A DNA stretch of 64,000 nucleotides from Candidatus Eubacterium faecigallinarum (GCA_019115455.1 DXDN01000008.1:1-64000); one strand, 5' to 3'; numbered from the stretch's first letter, positions 33,418 to 42,437 are shown. Notes: generated by a model from the sequence alone, not told the origin. A program made the numbers and translations.

Positions 33418-34458
33418 ATGATAGTCAGAGTTAATAAAGATAATTTGGAAGAATATGAAAATTTCATCAAAAATCATCCCAAAGGCTTATTTCAGCATTC
33501 CTCAAAATGGGCTAAGGTGAAATCCGCCTGGAAATTTGAAGCCATTATGCTAAAGGACGACAACGGTAACATCAAGGGCTCAGCGTCTGTTTTGATACGT
33601 TCAATACCTGTTATCAAATACTCGCTGATGTACTGCTGCAGGGGCTTCGTCTGCGACGAGAACGATTTTGACACCTTTGACAAGCTATTTGACGGTATGC
33701 TTGAGCTTGGAAAAGAATACAAGGCGTACTGCATTAAAATAGACCCGGAAATCGTGATAGAAAACAAAGCGTTCAAGGAACACGTGCTAAGTAAAGGTTT
33801 TATTGAGCTTAATCCGGGATGCATGGATTTTGAAAACGTACAGCCAAGATTTGTTTACTGCTTTGACTACAACGATATGAACGAGGACGAGCTTATGCTC
33901 ACCTTTAAGTCAGATTACAGAAACAGAATTCGCAAAGCTCCTAAAAAAGGCGTGGAAGTAAAAATCTGCGGCAAGGAAGCTCTGGATGATTTTGTTAGAA
34001 TAATGAGCGAAACAGGCGAGCGTGATGGCTTTTCAACCAGACCAAAGGAATATTTTGAAAAAATCCTTGACTGTATGACTGACGATGCCAGGCTTTATAT
34101 GGCTTATTACAACAACGAGGCTATTGCCGGAACGATTGCCATAAAATGGGGCAAAAACGTTATGAAATATCAATACGGCGCTTCATCAAACGCCCACAGG
34201 AACGTATACCCCAACTATGCTTTGCAGTGGGAGATGATGAAATGGGGCATGGAATGCGGCTGTAAGGTCTACGATTTCGGCGGCATTTCCGGCGACTGCC
34301 AGAACCCGGATAATCCGCACTACGGTCTGTGGCGTTTTAAGCACGGCTTCGGTGGATATATGAAAGAATTTGTCGGTGAATTCGACTATGTAATCAACAA
34401 GCCGATTTACAAGCTCTACAACATAGCAACAGAAATACTTCAAAAGGTAAGATCATGA
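33418..34458 (+). CDS. FemAB/FemX family peptidoglycan peptidyltransferase
   Basis: A 346-residue FemAB-type protein made of two GNAT-like domains. It uses aminoacyl-tRNA to add amino acids to the stem peptide of lipid II. KGLFQHSSKWAKVK and YRNRIRKAPKKGVEV are family segments in the first domain. The second contains YQYGASSNAHRN and a C-terminal GGISG...NPHYGLWRFKHGFGG motif, diagnostic for FemABX. The coiled-coil arm is short. It overlaps alr by 4 bases, so an alanine bridge or a stem-alanine supply role is plausible. Confidence 0.9.
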   Translation: MIVRVNKDNLEEYENFIKNHPKGLFQHSSKWAKVKSAWKFEAIMLKDDNGNIKGSASVLIRSIPVIKYSLMYCCRGFVCDENDFDTFDKLFDGMLELGKEYKAYCIKIDPEIVIENKAFKEHVLSKGFIELNPGCMDFENVQPRFVYCFDYNDMNEDELMLTFKSDYRNRIRKAPKKGVEVKICGKEALDDFVRIMSETGERDGFSTRPKEYFEKILDCMTDDARLYMAYYNNEAIAGTIAIKWGKNVMKYQYGASSNAHRNVYPNYALQWEMMKWGMECGCKVYDFGGISGDCQNPDNPHYGLWRFKHGFGGYMKEFVGEFDYVINKPIYKLYNIATEILQKVRS

Positions 34459-35528
34459 GCAGATACGTTATTGACAAGAAAAAACTTGAAGAAAACATAA
34501 AAATAGTAAAAGAGAAAGCCGGAGTTCCCGTTATCGGTGTTGTTAAAGGAAACGGATACGGCTTTGGCATCAGGGAGCTTACCGAAATTCTCCGTGACAA
34601 CGGCATAAGCACTTTTGCTGTAACTGAAATTGAGGATATCCCGATACTCAGGGAAATACTTGATGACGAGGATATACTAGTTATGCGCTCCACCTGTATT
34701 GAGCATGAGGCGCTTGTAATTGCAGAAAACGGCTGCACAGCCACCATAGGGTCCCTTAATGCGGCAAAGGTTATGGACAGCGTGTCTGAAAAGCTTGGTG
34801 TAAAAACCAAATGCCATCTTAAGATTGACACGGGTCTTGGAAGATACGGATTTATGCCAAGTCAGATTGAAGAAGCGCTGAAATGCTATGATTTTAAAAA
34901 TCTTAATTTCACAGGCGCGTACACGCATTTTTCTTCCGCTTTTACAAATCCACAGCTTACAAAAACACAGCTTACGATATTTAAAGACGCTGTTGAGCAG
35001 CTTAAAAAAACAGGCAAAGACGTAGGAATACTTCACGCGGCAAACTCCCCTGCTCTGCTAAATGTTGACGGTGTTTCCCTTGACAGCGTAAGAATCGGCT
35101 CAGCATTTACCGGACGCGTTATAACCACCGGCAAAAATCCGCTGAACAGACTTGGAAGTCTCGAGGCTCAGGTTATTGATACAAAGATTGTGCCGAAGGG
35201 CTATTCCATTGGCTACAACGGACTATACACCACTGACAGAGAAACCAAAATCGCCATTGTGCCCATAGGACACTATGACGGATTCGGTCTGACGAAAGAA
35301 AAGGAAAGAGCTGATTTTCATTCCGTGCTGTCGCAAACTAAAAAGTTTGTAAAACAAAAGAGAATGTATGTAAAAATCAACTCAAGGATGTACAGTGTAA
35401 TAGGTGAAATCGGATTATCGCACACGGCTGTTGACATAACAGACAGCGACGTAAAGGTCGGCGACACTGCCAGCGTTGACATATCGCCGCTTATGGTAAA
35501 TCCAAGAATACCGAGAATTTACAAATAA
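34455..35528 (+). CDS. alr: Alanine racemase
   Basis: A 357-residue fold type III PLP enzyme. The PLP lysine is in VVKGNGYG at residues 29-36. LKIDTGLGRYGF and the catalytic tyrosine region SIGYNGLYTTD match alanine racemases, and PIGHYDGFG is family typical. The ATG overlaps the femX stop (ATGA). It gives D-alanine for the peptidoglycan, which fits a femX operon. A specialised racemase (for example serine) cannot be excluded by eye. Confidence 0.88.
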   Translation: MSRYVIDKKKLEENIKIVKEKAGVPVIGVVKGNGYGFGIRELTEILRDNGISTFAVTEIEDIPILREILDDEDILVMRSTCIEHEALVIAENGCTATIGSLNAAKVMDSVSEKLGVKTKCHLKIDTGLGRYGFMPSQIEEALKCYDFKNLNFTGAYTHFSSAFTNPQLTKTQLTIFKDAVEQLKKTGKDVGILHAANSPALLNVDGVSLDSVRIGSAFTGRVITTGKNPLNRLGSLEAQVIDTKIVPKGYSIGYNGLYTTDRETKIAIVPIGHYDGFGLTKEKERADFHSVLSQTKKFVKQKRMYVKINSRMYSVIGEIGLSHTAVDITDSDVKVGDTASVDISPLMVNPRIPRIYK

Positions 35529-35564
35529 AAAAACACACAGGACATAATGTTCTGTGTGTTTTTT
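35527..35564. terminator. Terminator between alr and the ZIP gene
   Basis: AAAAACACACAG/CTGTGTGTTTTT with an inner ACATAATGT segment; A and T tracts on each side. Confidence 0.8.
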
Positions 35565-35586
35565 ATGTACGTTATTAAGCTTTGAA

Positions 35587-36372
35587 TTATCCCAGCGCAA
35601 CGTCAAGTATCATCATAACCACGAAACCTGCCGCAAAAGCAATGGTTCCGATATTTGAATGCTTGCCGGCGGACATTTCGGGTATCATTTCCTCAACTAC
35701 AACGTATACCATTGCACCGGCGGCAAAACTGAGAAGATACGGCATTAACGGTACGAAAAGACTTGCCGCAAACATAGTAAGCAGTGCGCCGACAGGCTCG
35801 GCAACGCCGGAAAGCACGCCGTAAAAGAAAGACTTTGGCTTGCTGACACCCTCTGCTTTAAGGGGCAGGGATATAATTGCTCCCTCGGGGAAATTCTGAA
35901 TAGCGATACCAAGGGAAAGCGCCAGCGCACTCGCTGATGTTATATCAGTATCACCGTAAAGAAATCCCGCATAGACAAATCCTGTAACCATACCTTCGGG
36001 AATATTGTGCAGCGTTACTGTCAAAACAAGCATCAGCGTGCGTGATAGAGTGCGTTTAGGTCCCTCCGACTCAGACGAACTGAGATGCAAATGAGGTATT
36101 ATTTTATCAAGCAAGAGCAGGAACAAAATGCCTATGATAAATCCAACGGCAGCCGGCACAAAGGAAAGTTTACCCATTGATTTTGACTGCTCCAGGGAGG
36201 GCAGCAAAAGGCTCCAGATTGACGCCGCAGCCATTACACCTCCGGCGAAACCAGTAAGCATTCTGCGGACGCTGTCGTTAAGATTTTTACGCATAAAAAA
36301 TACGCAGGCGGAACCAAGCACTGTTCCGAGAAAAGGAATTAATATTCCCCTCAACGCTTCCGTCATCGCCAT
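35587..36372 (-). CDS. ZIP family divalent metal transporter
   Basis: A 261-residue membrane protein with about eight helices. The binuclear metal site is visible as LHNIPEGMVTG in one helix and IQNFPEGAIIS in the next, matching HNxPEG and NxPEG of ZIP transporters. A His-Leu-His-Leu-rich loop (IPHLHLSSSESE) lies between helices 3 and 4. It is closest in layout to ZupT/GufA-type proteins that move zinc, iron or manganese. GGTGA precedes ATG 36372. Confidence 0.9.
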   Translation of the reverse strand: MAMTEALRGILIPFLGTVLGSACVFFMRKNLNDSVRRMLTGFAGGVMAAASIWSLLLPSLEQSKSMGKLSFVPAAVGFIIGILFLLLLDKIIPHLHLSSSESEGPKRTLSRTLMLVLTVTLHNIPEGMVTGFVYAGFLYGDTDITSASALALSLGIAIQNFPEGAIISLPLKAEGVSKPKSFFYGVLSGVAEPVGALLTMFAASLFVPLMPYLLSFAAGAMVYVVVEEMIPEMSAGKHSNIGTIAFAAGFVVMMILDVALG

Positions 36373-36427
36373 ATATAATTCACCAACTTCCTGAATTTTA
36401 TAAATTAAGCACCGTTTTATCAGCCTG

Positions 36428-37387
36428 TCAGTAATTGAGCCTGCGTTTAAGCTTCTTTACAGACAAGCAGGCGGCGTCTTTCAGCAATTTAACATATCTG
36501 TCCATATTGTACTGGGAATGCTCTGTTTCCTTGCTCCAAAGATGAATAGTCCAGCTATCCTCTCCGAAATATGTCACAACGAGCACACCTACGACAGCCA
36601 TTTTAATTTTTGAAAGAACGTCATAATCATTAACCGCACCAAGAAAATACCTGAAAATGAAATACGACGCTATGTTCTCATTAAAAATCTCATTGCTAAC
36701 AGATTTGATGTGAGCATTATTCACTTTTTCTGTCCATTGAGTATTAATAAGTTCAGGGTTGCGAAAAACATCAAAGAAATCCGTTTCATCGCTCCCCTCC
36801 TCGTAATCATCAAGCTCCTTTTGAAGCTGAACTCCATAATCCAGCAATTCAGTCAGGCGTTCATTAACAGGCTTTGTTCTGTCCTGAACCAGCGAAAACG
36901 CTTTTTTTCTGGCGTTTACGAGAAAGTAATATGTTTCTGCGTCAATCTCATTTAACTGCGGCGGCAGATCGTTGACCTCGCTTACAAAGGACATAGATTG
37001 TTTGAGGTAAAACATAATATCGGCGGCGACAGGACATGAAAAAGAAAGTCCCATCTCCCTTGTGCCGCCGAAATCATTAATGAATCTCGGGAACATCCTG
37101 CATGTATACGGTGTATGCTCGCCGCCAATTGCAATGTGCATATCGCAAAGATTTTCATTATTAAGAAACGGACAGCGTTTTTTATCGGCAAGTCTGAAAA
37201 TCGTATTGCCGAATTCGTCCCTGTCAAGAACACTGTCGATTTTATTTTTGATATCTCCGGTTAGGTTTTTGTAATATTCAAGCGACTCTCTGTCGGCGTC
37301 GACTTCCCAACCCTGACAGCAGGAGTCCGGGCAGTCACCGGCGATACATTTGAAGTCCTTATAAAAGGACGGAGTTTTTAAAATCAT
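36428..37387 (-). CDS. FliB-like / flagellin lysine-N-methylase family protein
   Basis: A 319-residue Cys-rich protein. Early cysteines CIAGDCPDSCCQGW (residues 14-27) and CPFLNNENLCDMH with YTCRMFPR match the FliB/YkgJ iron-sulfur or zinc-binding region. FliB in Salmonella methylates flagellin lysines. No flagellar gene is in this window, and the family is frequent in unflagellated gut Firmicutes, so the substrate is open. The methyl-transfer reaction is an annotation-level inference. Confidence 0.7.
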   Translation of the reverse strand: MILKTPSFYKDFKCIAGDCPDSCCQGWEVDADRESLEYYKNLTGDIKNKIDSVLDRDEFGNTIFRLADKKRCPFLNNENLCDMHIAIGGEHTPYTCRMFPRFINDFGGTREMGLSFSCPVAADIMFYLKQSMSFVSEVNDLPPQLNEIDAETYYFLVNARKKAFSLVQDRTKPVNERLTELLDYGVQLQKELDDYEEGSDETDFFDVFRNPELINTQWTEKVNNAHIKSVSNEIFNENIASYFIFRYFLGAVNDYDVLSKIKMAVVGVLVVTYFGEDSWTIHLWSKETEHSQYNMDRYVKLLKDAACLSVKKLKRRLNY

Positions 37388-37396
37388 TATGCCACC

Positions 37397-38329
37397 TTAA
37401 TCATTTTCAAAGAGCGGAGTGGAAAAATACCTTTCAGCCGTATCGGGCAAAACTGTTACAACTGTTTTTCCCTTGCCGAGCTTTTTGGCGAGTTTCTTAG
37501 CGGCGGCAACATTTGTTCCGCTGCTGATACCGCACATAATGCCCTCAAGTCTGGCAAGGTCTTTTGATGTGTTGATAGCCTCGTCATCTGTAATGATACA
37601 TATATCCTCATATATCTTCTGGTTAAGGATATCAGGAATAACACCGTCGCCTATTCCCATTTGATTATGAGTACCTACTGTGCCGCCGGCAAGGATTGCC
37701 GCATTTTTCGGCTCAACTGCCCAGATAGTGATATCCGGATTCTGAGCCTTAAGCACTTCGCCGATGCCAGTAATTGTTCCGCCGGTTCCTATTCCGGAGC
37801 AAAAGCCGTGAATAGGTCCTGCCACCTGCTCGAGTATCTCAAGTCCGGTATGATGGCGGTGTACCATAGGATTTGCCGGATTTTCAAACTGCTGGGGAAT
37901 ATACACATTGGGATTCTCCTCACGCATTCTGAGGGCGGTATTAAGGCACTCTTCAATACAGTCGCCGATATTGCCGGCGTCGTGGATAAGAATAACCTTT
38001 GCACCGTAATGCTCCACAAGCATTTTACGCTCACGGCTTACGGAATCGGGCATAATTATTATTGTCTTGTATCCCCTGACAGCTCCCACCAAGGCAAGAC
38101 CTATGCCCTGATTGCCGCTTGTGGGTTCAACAATTATGGTGTCTTTGTTTATAAGTCCTTTAGCTTCGGCGTCACAAATCATATTATAAGCCGTTCTTGT
38201 TTTTATAGAGCCGCCGACATTAAGTCCCTCAAATTTTACGAGTATCTCAGCGGAATCTTCGTCGGTCATTTTATTAAGTCTTATCATAGGCGTATGGCCT
38301 ATAGCTTCAAGAACATTGTTATATACCAT
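37397..38329 (-). CDS. cysK: Cysteine synthase (O-acetylserine sulfhydrylase)
   Basis: A 310-residue fold type II PLP enzyme. The PLP lysine is in GGSIKTRTA near residue 43. EPTSGNQGIGLA replaces the usual TSGNTG by Gln. The phosphate-binding loop GIGTGGTITGIG and C-terminal GISSGTNVAAA are CysK-like. AGAGG lies 9 bases before ATG 38329. It makes cysteine from O-acetylserine and sulfide; no cysE is next to it. Confidence 0.9.
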   Translation of the reverse strand: MVYNNVLEAIGHTPMIRLNKMTDEDSAEILVKFEGLNVGGSIKTRTAYNMICDAEAKGLINKDTIIVEPTSGNQGIGLALVGAVRGYKTIIIMPDSVSRERKMLVEHYGAKVILIHDAGNIGDCIEECLNTALRMREENPNVYIPQQFENPANPMVHRHHTGLEILEQVAGPIHGFCSGIGTGGTITGIGEVLKAQNPDITIWAVEPKNAAILAGGTVGTHNQMGIGDGVIPDILNQKIYEDICIITDDEAINTSKDLARLEGIMCGISSGTNVAAAKKLAKKLGKGKTVVTVLPDTAERYFSTPLFEND

Positions 38330-38461
38330 AAAATAAATCCTCTCTTAATACATCTAATATATTTTACACACTTAGTAAAAAAAAGGCAATATAAAAATTG
38401 TTTAATTGCATAAAAATCTCTTATATGATAATATGAAATTAAATCAGGAAGGAGTGAGCAT

Positions 38462-39289
38462 ATGCTGAAAAAATACAAAACGGATATTATTATATTCTAT
38501 GTAGCTGCTTTGGCGGCGCTCTTAGCGGCCTTGTTCTGTGACCTTGAGCTTGACAAACTTTTAAACAATCCTGAAGATATTTTTTCAATATGGTTTCAAA
38601 ACACCGGCGAGATTCCGTCAAGGCTGATTTGTCCGATTGCAGGCACTGTTCTTTTTTATACATACAAGACGAAACTGGAACAGGCGGCGGGCTTAATTAT
38701 TTGTCTGGGCGGTTCGGCTTATTTTGGTTACTATATCGGCAAATACTTTTTTATTGAGGAAAACAGAATGCTTTTCAGCATTATCTACGGCTTGGGATTC
38801 GGAATAGTCTGCCTTATTTTAGGGCAGTTGATAAACGTACCGGATAAATACCGTGAGCTTATCCGAAAAGCGGCTATCTTGGGTATCATTGTAATGTTTT
38901 TGCAGCTTGCCGTCGTTGAGGGATTAAAATACCTTTGGGGAAGAGTAAGATTCAGAGACCTGATTGCCGCAGGAAGCTACGACGCTTTCACACCCTGGTA
39001 CAAAATCAATGGCATAAACGGCAACAAATCATTCCCCAGCGGTCACACAGCCGGCGCTGGAATGAGCTACCTTATAATGCTTCTTCCGTACATTTCAGAC
39101 AAATGGAAAAACCGTACGCAAATCTGTTTTTGGACAGCATTTATTTACACATCTGTTGTGGCGTTCACAAGACTGGTTATGGGAGCCCATTACCTCAGCG
39201 ATGTTACCGCAGGCGGTATAATCAGCTTTACGATAGTGATTACTTCAATTAAAATATTTGAAAAATACTGTGCTGACAAAAAGATATAA
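38462..39289 (+). CDS. PAP2 family membrane phosphatase
   Basis: A 275-residue membrane protein of about seven helices. The acid phosphatase motifs are K-x6-R (GLKYLWGRVRFRD), PSGHTAG with the catalytic histidine, and SDVTAGG following RLVMGAHYLSD. It likely dephosphorylates undecaprenyl diphosphate or a lipid phosphate at the outer face, which would be relevant because the UppP-like protein at 11.7 kb lacks its expected catalytic residues. AAGGAGG precedes ATG 38462. Confidence 0.9.
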   Translation: MLKKYKTDIIIFYVAALAALLAALFCDLELDKLLNNPEDIFSIWFQNTGEIPSRLICPIAGTVLFYTYKTKLEQAAGLIICLGGSAYFGYYIGKYFFIEENRMLFSIIYGLGFGIVCLILGQLINVPDKYRELIRKAAILGIIVMFLQLAVVEGLKYLWGRVRFRDLIAAGSYDAFTPWYKINGINGNKSFPSGHTAGAGMSYLIMLLPYISDKWKNRTQICFWTAFIYTSVVAFTRLVMGAHYLSDVTAGGIISFTIVITSIKIFEKYCADKKI

Positions 39290-39306
39290 AGAACTTTAAC
39301 ACACAT

Positions 39307-39342
39307 AAAATGAGACCCCGATTACGGAGTCTCATTTTTTAT
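39307..39342. terminator. Terminator between the PAP2 gene and putP
   Basis: AAAATGAGACCCCG pairs with CGGAGTCTCATTTT with one mismatch; T tract follows. Confidence 0.85.
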
Positions 39343-39352
39343 ATCAAATATA

Positions 39353-40903
39353 TCAAACTTTATTTTTAACGTCTTCAAACTCCTGCTGGATTTCCTTTGA
39401 CGGAGGAGGTGTAAGAAGTGATACAACTACAATGAATATGCAGGAAACGATAAATGCCGGAAGAAGCTCGTAAATATCCCATACGCCGCCTAACGGACGG
39501 ATAAGCAGTTTCCAGATAAACACCATACATCCGCCGCTTACCATGCCGGCAATAGCGCCTGCACGGTTTATTCTCTTCCAGAACAGGCACATCAGCATAA
39601 GCGGTCCGAAGGTTGCGCCGAATCCTGCCCATGCAAAGCTTACTATTGTGAATATTACGCTGTCCTCATCAAGTGCTATTACTATAGCAACGAGTGTTAT
39701 TACCAGCAGTGTAATACGTGAGATATTGAGAACCTGCTTGTCGCTTGCCTTGCGGTGTAAAAGTCCCTGATAAATATTTTTGGAGAAAGCGGAAGCCGCA
39801 ATCAAGAGATAAGAGTCAGACGAACTGATGGTGGCGGCAAGAATACCGGCCATAACCAATCCAGCAACAAGCGGAGGAAGAAGATTTGTTGAAAGGAGAA
39901 TAAATACATTCTCAGCTTCAGAAGCAGTGGTAAGAGCCGTAGGATAAAGCGAACGTCCGATTACACCTATAAACACAGCAACTGCGAGAGATATAAGAAC
40001 CCAAACTGTTGCGATACGGCGTGAGCTGGTAAGCTCCTTTTCAGAACGTATAGCCATAAATCTCAGAAGAACCTGAGGTACGCCGAAATAACCGAGTCCC
40101 CAAGCAAGTGTGGAAATAATGTTAAGGAAGCCGTAGCTGCCTGCTTCTCCAAACTGAGGAACGCCGTTTACTGCCTGCTGAACTCCGTCAACAGTTTCAG
40201 GAGTTGCAATACCGAAAAATTCAAGGAATCCGGGAATAGACTGCGCGTTTTCAACAACCGCATCTATGCCGCCTGCAGAAACCGTACCGGTAACCACAAT
40301 AACCACAAGGGCGCAGATCATTACAATCGCCTGCATAAAGTCAGACGCGCTTTCCGCAAGAAAGCCGCCGATTATTGTGTACACAAGTACGAACACCGCA
40401 CCAACTATCATCATGGGAACATAATCAAGACCGAACAGTGTTGAAAACAGCTTGCCGCATGTAACAAGGCAACTTGCAGCATACACGGTGAAAAATATAA
40501 GAATAAACAGTGCGGCAATAGTCATTACCACCTTGCTCTTCTCATGGAATCTGTTGGAAAAGAATTCTGGCAGTGTAATGGCATTTGCCTTTTCACTGTA
40601 GCGGCGCAGTCTTTTTGATGTGATAAGCCAGTTAATATATGTACCGGCGGCAAGACCGATAGCGGTCCAGGTGGCGTCGGCAATTCCGCACCAATACGCA
40701 ACGCCCGGAAGGCCCATAAGCAGCCAGCCCGACATATCCGACGCCTCGGCGCTCATAGCGGTAACCCAGGGACCGAGAGTACGTCCTCCGAGAAAATAGT
40801 TATCGGAATTCTTGTTCGCCTTTTTAGCAAAAGCGACACCGATTGCGATAACGGCTACCATATAAATGATCATCGTTGTCATTATCTGAACAGTATCTTT
40901 CAT
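39353..40903 (-). CDS. putP: Sodium/proline symporter (SSS family)
   Basis: A 516-residue transporter with about 12-13 helices. The solute:sodium symporter signatures are FLGGRTLGPWVTAMSAEASDMSGWLLMG early and GILAATISSSDSYLLIAASA with the PutP-like SAFSKNIYQ. These match PutP closely. ATG 40903 has GGAGGAG 6 bases upstream; the frame runs on to 40936 without a ribosome site. It imports proline with sodium ions. Confidence 0.92.
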   Translation of the reverse strand: MKDTVQIMTTMIIYMVAVIAIGVAFAKKANKNSDNYFLGGRTLGPWVTAMSAEASDMSGWLLMGLPGVAYWCGIADATWTAIGLAAGTYINWLITSKRLRRYSEKANAITLPEFFSNRFHEKSKVVMTIAALFILIFFTVYAASCLVTCGKLFSTLFGLDYVPMMIVGAVFVLVYTIIGGFLAESASDFMQAIVMICALVVIVVTGTVSAGGIDAVVENAQSIPGFLEFFGIATPETVDGVQQAVNGVPQFGEAGSYGFLNIISTLAWGLGYFGVPQVLLRFMAIRSEKELTSSRRIATVWVLISLAVAVFIGVIGRSLYPTALTTASEAENVFILLSTNLLPPLVAGLVMAGILAATISSSDSYLLIAASAFSKNIYQGLLHRKASDKQVLNISRITLLVITLVAIVIALDEDSVIFTIVSFAWAGFGATFGPLMLMCLFWKRINRAGAIAGMVSGGCMVFIWKLLIRPLGGVWDIYELLPAFIVSCIFIVVVSLLTPPPSKEIQQEFEDVKNKV

Positions 40904-40973
40904 AAGCTCCTCCGATTCATAAAAATATATTACCATTATAATTTACTTTATTTAACAAGTCAAGGTAAAGAAA

Positions 40974-40998
40974 GACTCAGAGTATTATACCCTGAGTC
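40974..40998 (-). terminator. Probable terminator downstream of the small protein gene
   Basis: GACTCAGGGT and a TCTGAGTC arm form a 7-8 base stem; on the minus strand TTTCTTTA follows. No gene lies in the rest of 40904-41143, which is AT-rich. Confidence 0.5.
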
Positions 40999-41143
40999 CA
41001 ATCAGAAACATTAAATATTTGAGCAATATTATAACCGTTTAAATTATCCAATTTATAATCGCATAATTGCAACCAGCATGTTAAAAGTAAGTAATTAAAA
41101 CATAATTACTCGTTCCATATGTAGATTAGCAAATAGAATAATA

Positions 41144-41365
41144 CTACTCATGTTTTAATTCGATAGTATTTTGTGTTATTGTGCATTTAAAGAAACACTT
41201 ACCATAGTAATCGAAATCAGTAATATATTCTTCACTCTTAAGCTTATTACCTATTGCTTTTCTTTGCTCTCTCAGTTCGTTAGGAAATTCAATAGTAACT
41301 TCTCGGCTTAAGGTTCTTTTATACTCATCCATTATCAACTTAAGTATTTTATCAAAACTGTTCAT
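41144..41365 (-). CDS. Small protein of unknown function
   Basis: A 73-residue protein not recognised. It is charged and mixed alpha/beta in appearance (KILKLIMDEYKRTLSREVTIEF, then KCFFKCTITQNTIELKHE), with no signal peptide or membrane segment. A ribosome site GGAGTG lies 8 bases before ATG 41365, which is the main support. It starts an AT-rich patch with the neighbouring lipoprotein, unlike the flanking core genes. Confidence 0.55.
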   Translation of the reverse strand: MNSFDKILKLIMDEYKRTLSREVTIEFPNELREQRKAIGNKLKSEEYITDFDYYGKCFFKCTITQNTIELKHE

Positions 41366-41441
41366 ATTATTTCACTCCATATTTAAATTCAATCATCTTT
41401 TTCCACATATTTCTCTATATTATATTACGATAAACTATCTT

Positions 41442-41930
41442 TCAATAACTTAATTTCGAAATATCTATGGATCGAAATTGATCTTGAAACTTAGTTTGAC
41501 ACCACCCTATTAATACATTAGCACTATCATCTTCTTGAATACCAACACTTGAATAATAGTAATAATGGGTTTCTCGTGCCATTCCTCCAAATCCATTTTC
41601 AGCAGAAAAATCAACAGCAAATACATATTGTGAGTAACTCCAACTATCTTCTAAAAATGCATCAAAATCACTAGATTCACCAAATTCTCTAATGCTATCA
41701 TTAATCTCATAACACAAAATATCATTAACGATTAAACTATTTGGATTTTTAAGCGTATCTTTAATAGCGCCAATCAATATTTCCGCTGCAATTTCATAAT
41801 CCGAAAAAGTCTCTTCAGTTGTTTGAGAATAAGTGCTTTCCGTACTTTCATTACTTGATACAAACGAACAAGCAGAAAACAATGCTGTCAGCATTACAAT
41901 AACACAAAATATTGCCAATAATTTTTTCAT
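41442..41930 (-). CDS. Small lipoprotein of unknown function
   Basis: A 162-residue lipoprotein: signal peptide KKLLAIFCVIVMLTALFSAC with lipobox LFSAC and lipidated Cys near residue 21, a Ser/Thr/Glu linker, then a domain of about 110 residues beginning YEIAAEILIGAIKDTLKNPN. The segment with NPNSLIVNDILCYE resembles folds of small secreted domains but no family is certain. GGAG lies 7 bases before ATG 41930. Together with the small gene downstream it lies in the AT-rich accessory patch. Confidence 0.75.
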   Translation of the reverse strand: MKKLLAIFCVIVMLTALFSACSFVSSNESTESTYSQTTEETFSDYEIAAEILIGAIKDTLKNPNSLIVNDILCYEINDSIREFGESSDFDAFLEDSWSYSQYVFAVDFSAENGFGGMARETHYYYYSSVGIQEDDSANVLIGWCQTKFQDQFRSIDISKLSY

Positions 41931-42089
41931 ATTTCTCCTTCATATTTCTTTTAAAATAATTTTCTTCCAAAACTTCTGCAAACTTTAAGAAATTTAGTAC
42001 AATAAATCTAAATACTATTTGCTTACATCACTTAACATGACAGTTTATAGTGATACTAATTTTATTTAACTCCCCCTCTAAATAAAAAA

Positions 42090-42111
42090 ATGCGCAGCCG
42101 AAGCCGCGCAT
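42090..42111 (-). terminator. UUCG-loop terminator-like hairpin
   Basis: Minus strand ATGCGCGGC-TTCG-GCTGCGCAT with a nearly perfect stem and a T7 tail. No annotated gene ends here, so it may terminate a transcript from the inverted-repeat element or a non-coding RNA. Confidence 0.65.
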
Positions 42112-42135
42112 AAAAAACGCATAGCTCCAACTGTC

Positions 42136-42249
42136 GCCAAACAAAACCGACATGACATTATAAAAGCATGCGGAAACAGAGTATGCATTTTTATCAAAAA
42201 CATAAAAATACACACTTTTACAATGTCAAAATATTCGGTTTTGTTTGGC
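42136..42249. repeat. Long imperfect inverted repeat (MITE-like or structured RNA)
   Basis: GCCAAACAAAACCGA (42136-42150) is the exact reverse complement of TCGGTTTTGTTTGGC (42235-42249). Pairing continues inward with TGACATTATAAAAG against CTTTTACAATGTCA with one mismatch, and the centre holds a second hairpin (GCATTTTTAT/ATAAAAAT). The 114-base unit carries no credible gene. It may be a miniature inverted-repeat element or a structured transcript ending at the UUCG hairpin. Confidence 0.7.
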
Positions 42250-42306
42250 AATTTACAGTATATCATCAATAGTTTGTTTCGTCAACAAGAAAATATTTAA
42301 TATAAC

Positions 42307-42339
42307 AAAACGACGTTCCAGAATAAGAACCGCCGTTTT
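42307..42339 (-). terminator. Orphan terminator-like hairpin
   Basis: AAAACGACGTTCC and GAACCGCCGTTTT pair with two mismatches and flank GAATAA. On the minus strand GTTTTGTTA follows. Confidence 0.5.
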
Positions 42340-42360
42340 ACTCTTTTCGGATAATAAAAA

Positions 42361-42395
42361 AACAGCCTAACTCCAAATGGAATTAAGCTGTTTTT
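42361..42395 (-). terminator. Terminator behind the truncated tRNA-Leu copy
   Basis: AACAGC/GCTGTT with TAA/TTA and TCC/GGA pairs around AAAT; same AAAT-centred design as the terminator of the intact tRNA at 42556-42594. Confidence 0.6.
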
Positions 42396-42412
42396 GGTGC
42401 GAGACGGGACTT
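42395..42412 (-). pseudogene. Truncated 3' end of tRNA-Leu
   Basis: The minus strand reads AAGTCCCGTCTCGCACCA, matching the last 20 bases of the intact tRNA-Leu(GAG) with a 2-base deletion (TC lost). The remaining tRNA body is absent. It lies 199 bases from the same point in the intact tRNA. Confidence 0.65.
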
Positions 42413-42437
42413 TCGTCAAAACAAATTCCGTAATCGA

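Noticed and set aside
42028-42269. Two 60-residue frames in the inverted-repeat region
   Set aside because: They are encoded by the inverted repeat and hairpins, have no ribosome sites, and give unlikely Cys/Phe-rich proteins.
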